Shown here: positions 1-8,208 of the stretch, piece after piece
How the letters are laid out: each line of letters starts with the position of its first letter
Numbering within the stretch: the first letter of the stretch is position 1
From: Acinetobacter chinensis
GTDB taxonomy: Bacteria > Pseudomonadota > Gammaproteobacteria > Pseudomonadales > Moraxellaceae
Direction: 5' to 3'
Assembly (NCBI RefSeq): GCF_002165375.2
Contig: NZ_CP032134.1
Coordinates: forward strand, 558,001 to 622,000
DNA: 64,000 nucleotides
Translations under genes and position numbers: made by a program
Notes under the pieces: model-generated
Database searches by the model: none
Seen by the model: only the letters and a program-made list of their open reading frames with translations
Told to the model about the DNA's origin: nothing

Positions 1-895
1 AACAGATCGAGTCAATTCGGTCGAGCATTCCGCCGTGACCCTGAATCAGGTTGCCCCAGTCCTTGACACCACGGTCACGTTTGATAGCTGACATGACCAG
101 TCCACCAAAGAAACCGAAGATACAGACAATAAAACCAATCAGTGCAGCCTGCCAGTAAGTAAATGGCGTTAACCATGCCATAGCCACACCGAGTGCAGTT
201 GCCAGTACAATCCCGCCCAGTAAGCCCTCAATGGTTTTTGATGGCGAAAGTACAGGGGCAACTTTATGTTTTCCGAACAGCTTGCCGCAGACATACTGCA
301 GAACATCGGATGCCTGAACCACCATAATCAGCCAGATTGCCAGCCAGATTTTTTCACCGTCAAATCCTGGAAGTTTCAGATTCAGTAAAGCAGGAACGTG
401 TGAAATACAGAAAACGCTGACCATCAGTCCCCATTGAATTTTTGCACTGCGCTCCAGGAAGAGGGTGGTATCTTCTGCTTTCAGGCTGGCAATCGGCACC
501 AGTAAAAAAACATAAAGTGGAATAAAAATGGAATACAGTCCGTACCAGTCGGTATATACCAGGTAGTACTGGTAGGGAATAACAAAATAAAAGGCAATCA
601 GTAAAGGAAAATAGTCGCCCCGACGTGTAGGAAGCAGGCTGATGAATTCCCGAAGTGCGAACAGTGAAATAATCCCGAACAGGATAATAAATGCTGTTTT
701 ACCCAGGGTGATTGCCACGGCCAGCACAATCAGCATGACCCACCAGGCATTGATTCTGGCATTTAAATTGTCAATGACAGGAGCAGGCTGTGAACCGGCC
801 TTACGTTTTAAAATGAAACCGATGGTAGATGCAATAACCAGGATTGCACTGAAAATGGAAAAAAGCAGATAAGTCTGTTGAATATGATTAAACAT
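1..895 (-). CDS. Phosphatidate cytidylyltransferase (CDP-diglyceride synthase) family, 3' end outside window
   Basis: Converts phosphatidate and CTP to CDP-diacylglycerol in the inner membrane. Reading leftwards from the ATG at 895-893, the protein begins MFNHIQQTYLLF and is rich in membrane segments. Near the window edge it carries the family signature: SAIKRDRGVKDWG followed by GHGGMLDRID. The start overlaps the stop of the upstream acyltransferase by one base (TAATG), so the two are translationally coupled. The N-terminus does not look like housekeeping CdsA, and the neighbours are an acyltransferase and a CDP-alcohol phosphatidyltransferase, so it is probably a YnbB-like paralogue (inference). 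The C-terminus is cut by the window. Confidence 0.88.
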   Translation of the reverse strand, partial: MFNHIQQTYLLFSIFSAILVIASTIGFILKRKAGSQPAPVIDNLNARINAWWVMLIVLAVAITLGKTAFIILFGIISLFALREFISLLPTRRGDYFPLLIAFYFVIPYQYYLVYTDWYGLYSIFIPLYVFLLVPIASLKAEDTTLFLERSAKIQWGLMVSVFCISHVPALLNLKLPGFDGEKIWLAIWLIMVVQASDVLQYVCGKLFGKHKVAPVLSPSKTIEGLLGGIVLATALGVAMAWLTPFTYWQAALIGFIVCIFGFFGGLVMSAIKRDRGVKDWGNLIQGHGGMLDRIDSIC

Positions 896-1569
896 TATTG
901 AAGCTCTTTCTGTTTTAATTCTAAGAGCTGCTGTCTGGCATGCTCAAGGAACTGAGTTTTGTCCCAGTCTGCCGAATGTGTCAAAGGTGCACCAAAAATG
1001 ACGGTGGATAATAAAGGCAGCGGCAAAAATGCACCTTTTGGCATGACCCGTTTTAAGTTGCTGATCCAGACGGGAATGATTTCAACCTGAGGGAACTGCT
1101 GGCTTAAATGAAACAGGCCACTTTTAAAATTTAACAGTTCAGTATCATCACTTAAATTTCGCGTACCTTCAGGGAAAAAAATAATGGAATCGCCCTGACT
1201 TAAGGCTTCCTTGATACTGGCAAGCGGGTCACTGTTTTGATTGCCCTGACGCTGAATGGTAATGCCTGAAAAAGTTTCCTGAATCAGAAAACGTCGGATA
1301 CCATCTTTTAACCAGTAATCCGATGCAGCAACAGGACGGGTCATACGGCGCACAGGGGTTGGCAGTGATGACCACAGCAGAATAAAGTCGATATGACTGT
1401 TGTGATTTGCATAATAAATCCTCTGTTTCAGTTCGGGTTCACATCCGGTCCATAAACTGCGGGCACCTGTCAGCAGTCGTGCTCCTCTGCGAACCACAAA
1501 GGAAATACTTCTGGCAATGGGACGGGACACAAGTTTTGAAGAAGATTTTGTTGGCTGATTTTCTGTCAT
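895..1569 (-). CDS. Lysophospholipid acyltransferase, PlsC family
   Basis: Predicted 1-acylglycerol-3-phosphate O-acyltransferase-like enzyme of 224 residues. The catalytic HX4D motif is visible as H56-NSHI-D61, and the FPEGTR glycerol-phosphate binding motif lies near residue 130. It is short for PlsC and lies directly upstream of, and overlapping by one base, the CDP-diglyceride synthase-like gene, so the pair probably makes and activates phosphatidate in one operon. The exact acyl acceptor cannot be read from sequence. Start chosen at MTENQ. Confidence 0.85.
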   Translation of the reverse strand: MTENQPTKSSSKLVSRPIARSISFVVRRGARLLTGARSLWTGCEPELKQRIYYANHNSHIDFILLWSSLPTPVRRMTRPVAASDYWLKDGIRRFLIQETFSGITIQRQGNQNSDPLASIKEALSQGDSIIFFPEGTRNLSDDTELLNFKSGLFHLSQQFPQVEIIPVWISNLKRVMPKGAFLPLPLLSTVIFGAPLTHSADWDKTQFLEHARQQLLELKQKELQ

Positions 1570-1704
1570 ATCTGTATTCTGATCGTCTCTTTGTTTTACC
1601 GGTTTATCTTTTTTGCTGTATTAAAGCTGAGTGCATACAGGTTGCCTGATGCAGACCAATCCACTAAAGTGATCTTATATTAAACAAATATTCCAGTTTC
1701 GCCT

Positions 1705-2112
1705 ATGAGTAATAAAATCAGAAACACTCAGCGTTATAATTTTCTTTCTGCTTTTTTTGCCTTTCTTCTGTGGGGGGGTTGGTCTTTTTATATCAATATG
1801 AGTCAGGGTGGTCTAAAGGTCGGCATTATTTCTGGACTGGCGCAGGGAATCTGCAGTTTTATTATTACTTTATTTATTACCTTTTTAATTGAAAAGCAGT
1901 TTAATTTTTATAAATCTGTCCCTGCCAGACTGATTTTACCTCCAGTCTGTACCGTACTGTTTACAGGGAGCTGCCTGGTACTGGTGCATACACTGATTCA
2001 GACCCCTGCGATTTTAAAAACGGTTGCTCCTGCATTAACCGTTGCATTGCTGTTTGCCTTTGTGACAAATATTAAGCTGTATAAACAGCTGAAAACTCAG
2101 GCAACCCATTAA
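1705..2112 (+). CDS. Small integral membrane protein, unknown function
   Basis: 135 residues with about four hydrophobic segments (roughly residues 14-30, 38-60, 73-95, 102-122) and a basic N-terminus, MSNKIRNTQR. I do not recognise the family. It is divergent from the acyltransferase/CDP-diglyceride synthase pair and 30 nt upstream of the CDP-alcohol phosphatidyltransferase, so it is probably cotranscribed with the latter and part of the same lipid module. No catalytic motif is seen. Confidence 0.7.
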   Translation: MSNKIRNTQRYNFLSAFFAFLLWGGWSFYINMSQGGLKVGIISGLAQGICSFIITLFITFLIEKQFNFYKSVPARLILPPVCTVLFTGSCLVLVHTLIQTPAILKTVAPALTVALLFAFVTNIKLYKQLKTQATH

Positions 2113-2142
2113 TTTAATAAAATAATCTGGAAAATAAACACG

Positions 2143-2811
2143 ATGACACAACAGGAACCCTCTCTTGAAAACCGCCGTCCACTCAAAGTACGCGAAGTAG
2201 GAATGGTCAATGGATTTGCCCGATGGCTGAGTCAGAAATCCATTACACCGAACCATATTTCACTGTTGAGTATTCTGTTTGCGGCACTTGCTGCGGTGTA
2301 TCTGTTTGCCACACCTCATGCTCAAGGGTTATGGAAAGTTGCACTGTATCTGCTGGCGGCTGTATTTATTCAGGGGCGTTTGCTGTGTAATCTGTTTGAT
2401 GGGCTGGTGGCTGTGGAGGGTGGGAAGTCCACACCTTCTGGCGAGCTGTTCAATGATATTCCAGACCGTATTTCTGATCCGCTGATTATTGTGGCTGCTG
2501 GCTACTCCCTTGTTTCCAGCAGTTATGGCGTGGAACTGGGATGGTGTGGTGCGCTGCTTGCAGTACTGACGGCTTATATCCGTACCCTGGCGGTTTCCAT
2601 TGGTGCGCCAGCCAGTTTTTCAGGGCCAATGGCAAAGCAGCACCGCATGGCTTTACTGACGGTTGCCTGTGTTGCAGCAGCGGTTGAACAGTATGTCTGG
2701 CAGCATGATTTTGTCATGCTGGGAGCTTTGGTGATTCTGACCCTGGGTGCTCTGATCACCTGCTGGCGCAGGGCAGCAGGTGCTTACAGATTTCTGGAGC
2801 ATCGTTCCTGA
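2143..2811 (+). CDS. CDP-alcohol phosphatidyltransferase family protein with variant catalytic motif
   Basis: 222-residue membrane enzyme of the family that transfers a phosphatidyl group from CDP-diacylglycerol to an alcohol. The family motif DxxDGxxARx8GxxxDxxxD aligns to CNLFDGLVAVEGG then KSTPSGELFNDIPD. Spacing is kept, but the first Asp is Asn, the Arg is Val and the third Asp is Asn. I recall similar substitutions in YnbA-like proteins, so this may mark a subfamily rather than an inactive protein. It sits beside, and divergent from, a YnbB-like CDP-diglyceride synthase and an acyltransferase, which suggests a dedicated phospholipid side pathway. The product is unknown. Confidence 0.8.
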   Translation: MTQQEPSLENRRPLKVREVGMVNGFARWLSQKSITPNHISLLSILFAALAAVYLFATPHAQGLWKVALYLLAAVFIQGRLLCNLFDGLVAVEGGKSTPSGELFNDIPDRISDPLIIVAAGYSLVSSSYGVELGWCGALLAVLTAYIRTLAVSIGAPASFSGPMAKQHRMALLTVACVAAAVEQYVWQHDFVMLGALVILTLGALITCWRRAAGAYRFLEHRS

Positions 2812-2817
2812 CAGGTG

Positions 2818-3840
2818 TCAGGCTTGATCCTGATGCTCCTGAAGATATTCTTCAGTTCGTTTCATGGCTTCTTTAATGTTAAGAATGGCATTTTCCACAT
2901 CTGCAAAAGTTTTTGCATTGCCACCACTTAATGCCTGACGCCATTTACGGGCACCCGGTAAATTCTGGAACAAACCTAAGATATGACGGGTAATGATCGA
3001 CAATGGTGCGCCTTCTTCCATACGCTTTGCGATATATGGAAGCATCTGATCCATGATCTCAAAACGGTCAGGCATTTCCATATTCCATAACTGTCCAAGT
3101 TCCGCCAGCAGGTATGGATTGTGATAAGCCTCACGACCAATCATGACACCATCGACATGTTTTAAGTGTTGCTGAGTTTCAGCAAAAGTTTTGATGCCAC
3201 CATTGATTTCAATGATCAGGTCAGGACGTTCCTGCTTTAAACGATAGACATCGTCATAACGCAGGGGTGGCACATCACGGTTTTCTTTTGGAGACAGTCC
3301 CTGAAGCAATGCAATTCGGGCATGCACGATAAAATTATTACAGCCTGTTTTTGCAACAGTATCAACAAAATGCAGCATTTCTTCATAGGACTGCATATCA
3401 TCAATGCCAATGCGGTGTTTCACTGTCACAGGAATATCAACAGCATTACGCATCTCAGCAATACATTCTGCAACCAGATCAGGTTCTGCCATTAAGCAGG
3501 CACCGATTTTATTGTTCTGTACGCGGTCGCTTGGGCAGCCCACATTCAGATTGACTTCGTCGTATCCCCAGTCCTGCGCCATTTTTGTGCAGGTTGCCAG
3601 GTCTTTCGGGTTTGAACCACCCAGCTGCAGTACAATCGGATGTTCTTCTTTGTTGTAGTCCAGGTGGCGGTTTGCTCCACCATAAATGATGGCACCGGTA
3701 GTGACCATTTCAGTATAAAGAATGACATTGGGGTTAAACAGGCGTGCAAAAAAACGGTAATCGCGGGTTGTCCAGTCCATCATCGGTGCAACACTGATTC
3801 GTGGAGATTGAGTGTTTTCAATGTTTTTGTTAATAGTCAT
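2818..3840 (-). CDS. dusA: tRNA-dihydrouridine(20/20a) synthase DusA, 5' end replaced by island DNA
   Basis: FMN enzyme that reduces U20/U20a in the tRNA D-loop. The N-terminal PRISVAPMMDWTTRDYRF block and the NLNVGCPSDRVQNN active-site block with the catalytic Cys (about residue 108) are typical, as is the length of 340. The first 12 codons (MTINKNIENTQS) are encoded by incoming island DNA. The native start (MSAISALQ before PRISVAPMMDWT) lies 25.7 kb away at 29537. The enzyme stays complete, so insertion swapped its leader and promoter without breaking it. AAAGG lies about 12 nt before the ATG, a weak ribosome site. Confidence 0.95.
   Translation of the reverse strand: MTINKNIENTQSPRISVAPMMDWTTRDYRFFARLFNPNVILYTEMVTTGAIIYGGANRHLDYNKEEHPIVLQLGGSNPKDLATCTKMAQDWGYDEVNLNVGCPSDRVQNNKIGACLMAEPDLVAECIAEMRNAVDIPVTVKHRIGIDDMQSYEEMLHFVDTVAKTGCNNFIVHARIALLQGLSPKENRDVPPLRYDDVYRLKQERPDLIIEINGGIKTFAETQQHLKHVDGVMIGREAYHNPYLLAELGQLWNMEMPDRFEIMDQMLPYIAKRMEEGAPLSIITRHILGLFQNLPGARKWRQALSGGNAKTFADVENAILNIKEAMKRTEEYLQEHQDQA
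3768..3789. repeat. attL: left attachment site inside dusA
   Basis: Reads TTGTCCAGTCCATCATCGGTGC. It matches 29477-29498 at 20 of 22 positions. It encodes the conserved APMMDWT stretch of DusA on the minus strand, so recombination here preserves the reading frame. Confidence 0.85.
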
Positions 3841-3923
3841 TAAAAATCATGCCTTTAATCTATATTTCGCAACCTGCGCGAATCTGTTTTAACCTGTGTT
3901 TAGGTGGGTTAATCGGTTTGCAT

Positions 3924-3971
3924 TTACACCAAATTTTACACCATAATCAAAAAAACAGGTTATGGTGTAAA
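3924..3971. promoter_or_regulatory. Repeated TTACACC sites and 12-bp inverted repeat before the integrase
   Basis: TTACACCAAATTT at 3924-3936 recurs near the right island end (29404-29416). Next to it, TTTACACCATAA (3935-3946) and TTATGGTGTAAA (3960-3971) form a perfect 12-bp inverted repeat with a 13-nt spacer, ending 2 nt before the integrase ATG. There is no clear Shine-Dalgarno. Likely roles are integrase arm-type binding sites and/or an autoregulatory operator (inference). Confidence 0.6.
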
Positions 3972-3973
3972 TT

Positions 3974-5122
3974 ATGGGGTCAATTACAGCAAGGAAAAGT
4001 GCAGATGGTAAAGTTAATTATCGTGCTGCGATTCGAATTAATCGAAAGGGCTTTCCTACTTTCTCTGAAAGCAAAACATTTCACTCAAAGAAGTTAGCTG
4101 AAAACTGGGTTAAGAAACGAGAAGTCGAAATTCAAGAAAATCCTGATATTTTGCTTGGCAAAGAAAAGCTGATTGATCTGACCTTATCAGATGCCATAGA
4201 TAAATATTTGGATGAAGTCGGGAGCGAGTACGGAAGGACGAAACGCTATTCTCTGCTCTTAATTAAGAAGCTACCAATTGCGCGCAATATTATCACAAAA
4301 ATAAAATCAGTACATTTGGCCGAGCATGTTGCTTTAAGGAAGGGAGGAGTACCTCACCTGGAACTTGAGCCTATTGCGACTAGTACGCAGCAACATGAGC
4401 TTTTACATATCCGTGGTGTGCTTTCTCATGCTGCTGTTATGTGGGAAATGGATATTGATTTAAATGGTTTTGATAAGGCTACGGCTCAGTTAAGAAAAAC
4501 ACGCCAAATATCCTCTAGTCAAAAAAGAGATCGACTTCCTTCAACGGATGAATTGATTACTTTAACGAAATATTTTACAGAACGGTGGAAATTAAACCGT
4601 TATGGTTCTAAGTACCCAATGCATTTGATTATGTGGTTTGCTATTTTTTCATGTAGACGTGAAGCTGAATTAACTCGATTATTTTTTCGGGACTATGATT
4701 CACATCACTCAACATGGAAAGTGCATGATCTAAAGAATCCAAATGGATCTAAAGGTAATCATAAGTCATTTGATGTCCTTGACCCTTGTAAGGAAATGAT
4801 TAAAAGATTAAAGCAGTCAGAAGTTCGTGAACGGATGTTGAAGCTTGGACATGATGAAAACTTACTACTGCCATTAAATCCTAAAAGTTTAGGTAAAGAG
4901 TTCAGGGAAGCTTGTAAAGTGTTGGGTATTGATGATCTACGATTTCATGATTTGAGACATGAAGGCTGTACACGTTTAGCAGAACAAAGTTTTACTATTC
5001 CTGAGATTCAGAAAGTAAGTTTGCATGATTCCTGGAGTAGTTTACAGCGTTATGTGTCGGTGAAGGCAAGAAGAAATACTATGCAGTTAGAAGAGGTGCT
5101 ACGCCTCATTGATGAAACGTAG
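3974..5122 (+). CDS. int: Tyrosine recombinase/integrase, dusA-associated type
   Basis: 382-residue site-specific recombinase expected to catalyse island integration and excision at dusA. The N-terminal part (GSITARKSADGKVNYRAAIR) is an Arm-binding-like domain. In the C-terminal catalytic domain, Arg lies in SCRREAELTRL (about residue 227), HDLRHEGCTRL gives the HxxR box (about 325-328), and the Tyr lies in SLQRYVS (about 361). It reads away from dusA directly beside attL, as expected for this integrase group. The start is the ATG just after the inverted repeat. Its 3' end overlaps the convergent PrtN-like gene by 17 bp. Confidence 0.93.
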   Translation: MGSITARKSADGKVNYRAAIRINRKGFPTFSESKTFHSKKLAENWVKKREVEIQENPDILLGKEKLIDLTLSDAIDKYLDEVGSEYGRTKRYSLLLIKKLPIARNIITKIKSVHLAEHVALRKGGVPHLELEPIATSTQQHELLHIRGVLSHAAVMWEMDIDLNGFDKATAQLRKTRQISSSQKRDRLPSTDELITLTKYFTERWKLNRYGSKYPMHLIMWFAIFSCRREAELTRLFFRDYDSHHSTWKVHDLKNPNGSKGNHKSFDVLDPCKEMIKRLKQSEVRERMLKLGHDENLLLPLNPKSLGKEFREACKVLGIDDLRFHDLRHEGCTRLAEQSFTIPEIQKVSLHDSWSSLQRYVSVKARRNTMQLEEVLRLIDET

Positions 5123-5378
5123 CAAAATCTTTTGAAGCTTCTGAATACTGTTTATCTAAAATATCTGCCAGGTCTTTTACGTGTACCAAAAATGGTGCAC
5201 GTTTACTTTGATCAATTTTAAACACGGAGAAAGGGAATTCTTGATTATTTGCCTTTCTCAATGCTTCAGCTTTACTAAGGTGAGGATAATAGTCAGCAAC
5301 TATTGTCATTAGTTCAACGATCATTGAGCGATATTTCATGAAGAGGTAGTCAGTTGCTGTAAGTTGTAATGATTTCAT
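5106..5378 (-). CDS. PrtN-like pyocin-activator family protein, candidate island regulator
   Basis: 90 residues. The segment from about 27 onward (ADYYPHLSKAEALRKANNQE, then FPFSVFKIDQSKRAPFLVHV and KDLADILD) resembles the PyocinActivator/PrtN family, small DNA-binding regulators first known from Pseudomonas pyocin control. I recall such genes commonly adjoining dusA-associated integrases, where an excisionase-like or regulatory role would fit (inference). It is convergent with the integrase, with a 17-bp overlap. Upstream at 5474-5491 is a 7-bp stem (AGGCTTC/GAAGCCT) of unknown role. Confidence 0.6.
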   Translation of the reverse strand: MKSLQLTATDYLFMKYRSMIVELMTIVADYYPHLSKAEALRKANNQEFPFSVFKIDQSKRAPFLVHVKDLADILDKQYSEASKDFATFHQ

Positions 5379-5538
5379 TAAAACCCCTAATTAATGTAGT
5401 TGAAATTTGAATTTTTCTAAAGAGTAGTTTTTCGACTCCTCATCAGCCAGCTGGGCATCTAAACTATGTGCTCAGGCTTCCTGCGAAGCCTTGAACTCAT
5501 CGTAGCGATAAATCATAAGATAGAGTGAAACTAATTGA

Positions 5539-6456
5539 ATGAAAATAACACTAGGGATATATAAAAAAACAGTGCTAGAATTTATGTCATCTTTATGTTT
5601 TTATTATTTTTTTATGAAAAAAATTGATAGATCTGATTACGAGGAACTTCTGCATGAATTAATGGCGTGCTTTAAGTTCTTACTAACTTCGCAGCTAAAG
5701 ATGCCAATGGAGAATTTGAAATTTCCTGATCATGAAGCTCATTACACGTTGTTAAAAGATTTTCGAAAGAAGATATTTTATGGTTTTCATGTTTTACCGC
5801 TATATGAGATTGCAGAAAAAATTAAGACATGTTTAATTATTTTCGATAGCCTAAGTCAAAAAAATCATAATCAACTATATAGAGAAGCCTTATATCTATA
5901 TGTTAAGGAAGGTTATCCAATATATGGTTTTGATAATAAAAAACTTAAAAATAGAATCAATGGATTGTTAAATGTCAGAAAAAGATATGAGGAAAACCTT
6001 TATAAAAAAAGAGAGGTTTTGTATCGCGTACTTAGAGAAGAGGTAGCTGTTAAAGGTAAATGGAATAATCTTAATAGTGCTGTAAGTGATTCATATTTAA
6101 AAATTAATTATGAGTTTGAGTTGTTTAATAGGGAGTGGGTTAAAAATGAGATGATTAAATTGCAGGACAAGATTAAAGAAAATGAGTATGCACTTAAGGT
6201 TAACCGGAATAAGAAATATAATGAGGAATTGATTAATTTTCAAAATAGGTCGTTTGAAAATGTTATTCATAACTGTAAAAAGCAATACGAAAAATTGGAA
6301 AAATCTTTAAAGGCTAAAAATGTTAGTGATATTCTGGGGAAAAAACTGGCTTTTCATTCTGACTATCAGGAAGAATCAATAATAAACCATTTAAGAAATT
6401 GTCCTGAGTTACTTCAAGAAATCATAATTGGCTACACTCTGGATACGAATAATTGA
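5539..6456 (+). CDS. Hypothetical protein, 305 residues, strongly AT-rich
   Basis: I do not recognise it. It is soluble, Lys/Glu/Asn-rich, with likely long helices and coiled-coil character over about residues 145-265 (for example KKREVLYRVLREEVAVKGK, LQDKIKENEYALKVN). The codons are far more AT-rich than in the next gene, suggesting separate acquisition. No good Shine-Dalgarno precedes the ATG at 5539; internal ATGs at 5584 and 5614 are possible starts. It sits between the integration module and the Gp2-type gene, where islands often carry cargo. Confidence 0.55.
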   Translation: MKITLGIYKKTVLEFMSSLCFYYFFMKKIDRSDYEELLHELMACFKFLLTSQLKMPMENLKFPDHEAHYTLLKDFRKKIFYGFHVLPLYEIAEKIKTCLIIFDSLSQKNHNQLYREALYLYVKEGYPIYGFDNKKLKNRINGLLNVRKRYEENLYKKREVLYRVLREEVAVKGKWNNLNSAVSDSYLKINYEFELFNREWVKNEMIKLQDKIKENEYALKVNRNKKYNEELINFQNRSFENVIHNCKKQYEKLEKSLKAKNVSDILGKKLAFHSDYQEESIINHLRNCPELLQEIIIGYTLDTNN

Positions 6457-6841
6457 GGACAACTTAACAGCTTTGATAGAGATCCCTTTGCATTGTTAAA
6501 CCAAGTGTAAAATAAACCTGGAATTGATATGCTGTATACAAGCATGCCAGAGTAATAGTAGTGTGAAAATACTCAAAAAGTGTTCCTGCTTCTGATTATT
6601 CAAAAGGGTATGAGTTTTTAATTTGACATGATTTAAGGTGAATAAACATTGCTTAAGTATTTGATTATTAATTGTTATTTTTGTTGGTTTTTCTTGGGTA
6701 ATTGAGTGGTTTTTGGAGTCTTTCTAATTGGGTTATTAATATTATTAAATAATAACTTTACTTATAGTTTATAACTGAGTGTACAGGTAAATAATTACAG
6801 GGATCTTCTTCTTATGATTTAAACCATCATAAGGAAATCTC
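6457..6841. promoter_or_regulatory. AT-rich intergenic region with hairpin over the Gp2 ribosome site
   Basis: 385 bp without a gene. CTTATGAT (6811-6818) and ATCATAAG (6826-6833) form an 8-bp stem whose 3' arm includes the first bases of the AAGGA Shine-Dalgarno (6831-6835) for the ATG at 6842. This could mask the ribosome site. I see no other clear structure. Confidence 0.5.
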
Positions 6842-7711
6842 ATGACAACAGCTGTAAATGAATCAAAGATCTTGATCGAAATTGAAAATTTTGTTGAGAA
6901 TATCTCTATCACGAAACGTAAGCCTCGTAATTTTTACGATCAGTTATCAGGGCTGCTTGTTCAGTTCGATCAAATTTATAATCCTGATTATTCTTATATG
7001 CCTGCAATAGAAGCCATGATTGAGCTGTTATTGGATTTAGAAGGATATCAGGATGATCCTGAATGCTTATATGAGCGCTTAATAAAAATCTCTTTTGAAG
7101 ATATTCAGCGTGATTTCAAGTGGCATTATCGTAGACATAAACGACAATTACGTGATCATCGTCATAGTGAGTCAGAAAATACCAGGACGCTTGTTGGTCG
7201 TATGCAAGAAATCAGTGATAAATATTCACGAATTTTAGTGGTACGCGTCGATTTGGCTTATCCGCTTAAGTACCAGAATCAGATCGGTATTCAGCAGTTC
7301 AGTGATGATATGGATGTACTCCGTACCCGGTTACGTGATCAGGATAAAGTGTTTAAAGGTCTGATTGAATACGCCTGGGCACTGGAGCAGGGAGTGGACA
7401 AAGGTTATCACTGTCATTTGCTGCTGGTTTACAGGGGAAGTGAACGCCGTAATGCATATTCAGTGGCAGACCGTGTCGGAAAGCTCTGGAAAAATATTAC
7501 AGAGGAACAGGGCTGTCATTTCAACTGCCATACAGCAGCCTACCTTAAACAGTTCACAGACCGTAACCGTCTGGGCATTGGGATGATTCACCGTAACGAT
7601 CCGGATGAAGTGGATAATATGCTGAATACGGTGACATACCTGGTGCGCCCGGAAAAGGAATCACAGCATCTGCGAGTGAAAACCAGAAAGCGGATGCATA
7701 CCTTTGGATAA
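6842..7711 (+). CDS. Inovirus Gp2-type (YagK/YfjJ C-terminal domain) replication-like protein
   Basis: 289 residues. The C-terminal half has the family pattern: RILVVRVDLAYP, then YAWALEQGVDKGYHCHLLLV with an HxH metal-type motif (about residues 184-195), then GKLW, RLGIGMIHRND and NMLNTVTYLVRPEK. NCBI-style annotation calls this the inovirus Gp2 family, and its layout resembles HUH rolling-circle initiators (family knowledge). A Rep-like role for an excised circular island is inferred. Good AAGGA ribosome site inside a hairpin. A divergent paralogue lies at 15495-16568. Confidence 0.75.
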   Translation: MTTAVNESKILIEIENFVENISITKRKPRNFYDQLSGLLVQFDQIYNPDYSYMPAIEAMIELLLDLEGYQDDPECLYERLIKISFEDIQRDFKWHYRRHKRQLRDHRHSESENTRTLVGRMQEISDKYSRILVVRVDLAYPLKYQNQIGIQQFSDDMDVLRTRLRDQDKVFKGLIEYAWALEQGVDKGYHCHLLLVYRGSERRNAYSVADRVGKLWKNITEEQGCHFNCHTAAYLKQFTDRNRLGIGMIHRNDPDEVDNMLNTVTYLVRPEKESQHLRVKTRKRMHTFG

Positions 7712-7813
7712 CAGAAAATAAGACAGGCATACATCATCCACGTGAAGATCATGATCTGAATGATCAGGGGCTTATACATAAAGCCCATTATTTTTCACAG
7801 GAGTTGTACTGCC

Positions 7814-8122
7814 ATGTTTATACATTGCCCATATTGTCATTCTGACCAGGTTTATCCGGTTTTTGTTTCTCATCCACATGGACACAGACCTGAGCAGAGT
7901 CCGGTCAGTCTGATCTCTCAGCTCGGAGCCGGGAGAATACTCTTTAAAACGCTTTCAGGAGGGTTACGCCTGTCACCCTGGGTTGCAGGACTGGCAGAGG
8001 TGCTGCTCAGGGCAGCCTGTGCGCATCTGATGGAAACACACCGGAATGATACCGGTGCAGGGATCTCCACCGGATACTGCTGTAAGATCTGTCAGCGGAG
8101 CTTTTACGGCCGGCAGGACTGA
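7814..8122 (+). CDS. Small zinc-ribbon protein, Ogr/Delta-like in style
   Basis: 102 residues. CPYC near the N-terminus (MFIHCPYCHSDQVYPVFV) and CKIC near the C-terminus (GYCCKICQRSFYGRQD) make a two-knuckle zinc-binding pair, as in small phage transcription activators of the Ogr/Delta type (tentative). The start at 7814 is chosen because AGGAG lies about 10 nt upstream and the CPYC motif follows directly. It follows the Gp2-type gene by about 100 nt, so it may be in the same transcript. Confidence 0.6.
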   Translation: MFIHCPYCHSDQVYPVFVSHPHGHRPEQSPVSLISQLGAGRILFKTLSGGLRLSPWVAGLAEVLLRAACAHLMETHRNDTGAGISTGYCCKICQRSFYGRQD

Positions 8123-8137
8123 ACAGCAGTGAAAGAA

Positions 8138-8165
8138 ACAGGCTGACTGATAAGGGTCAGCCTGT
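8138..8165. terminator. Hairpin between convergent genes
   Basis: ACAGGCTGAC (8138-8147) pairs perfectly with GTCAGCCTGT (8156-8165), a 10-bp GC-rich stem with an 8-nt loop, between the zinc-ribbon gene and the convergent secreted-protein gene. No T-tract, so termination is plausible but unproven. Confidence 0.5.
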
Positions 8166-8208
8166 ACTGAATGCTGTCAGGAGAATACATTCTTATGACA
8201 GAGGGGAA

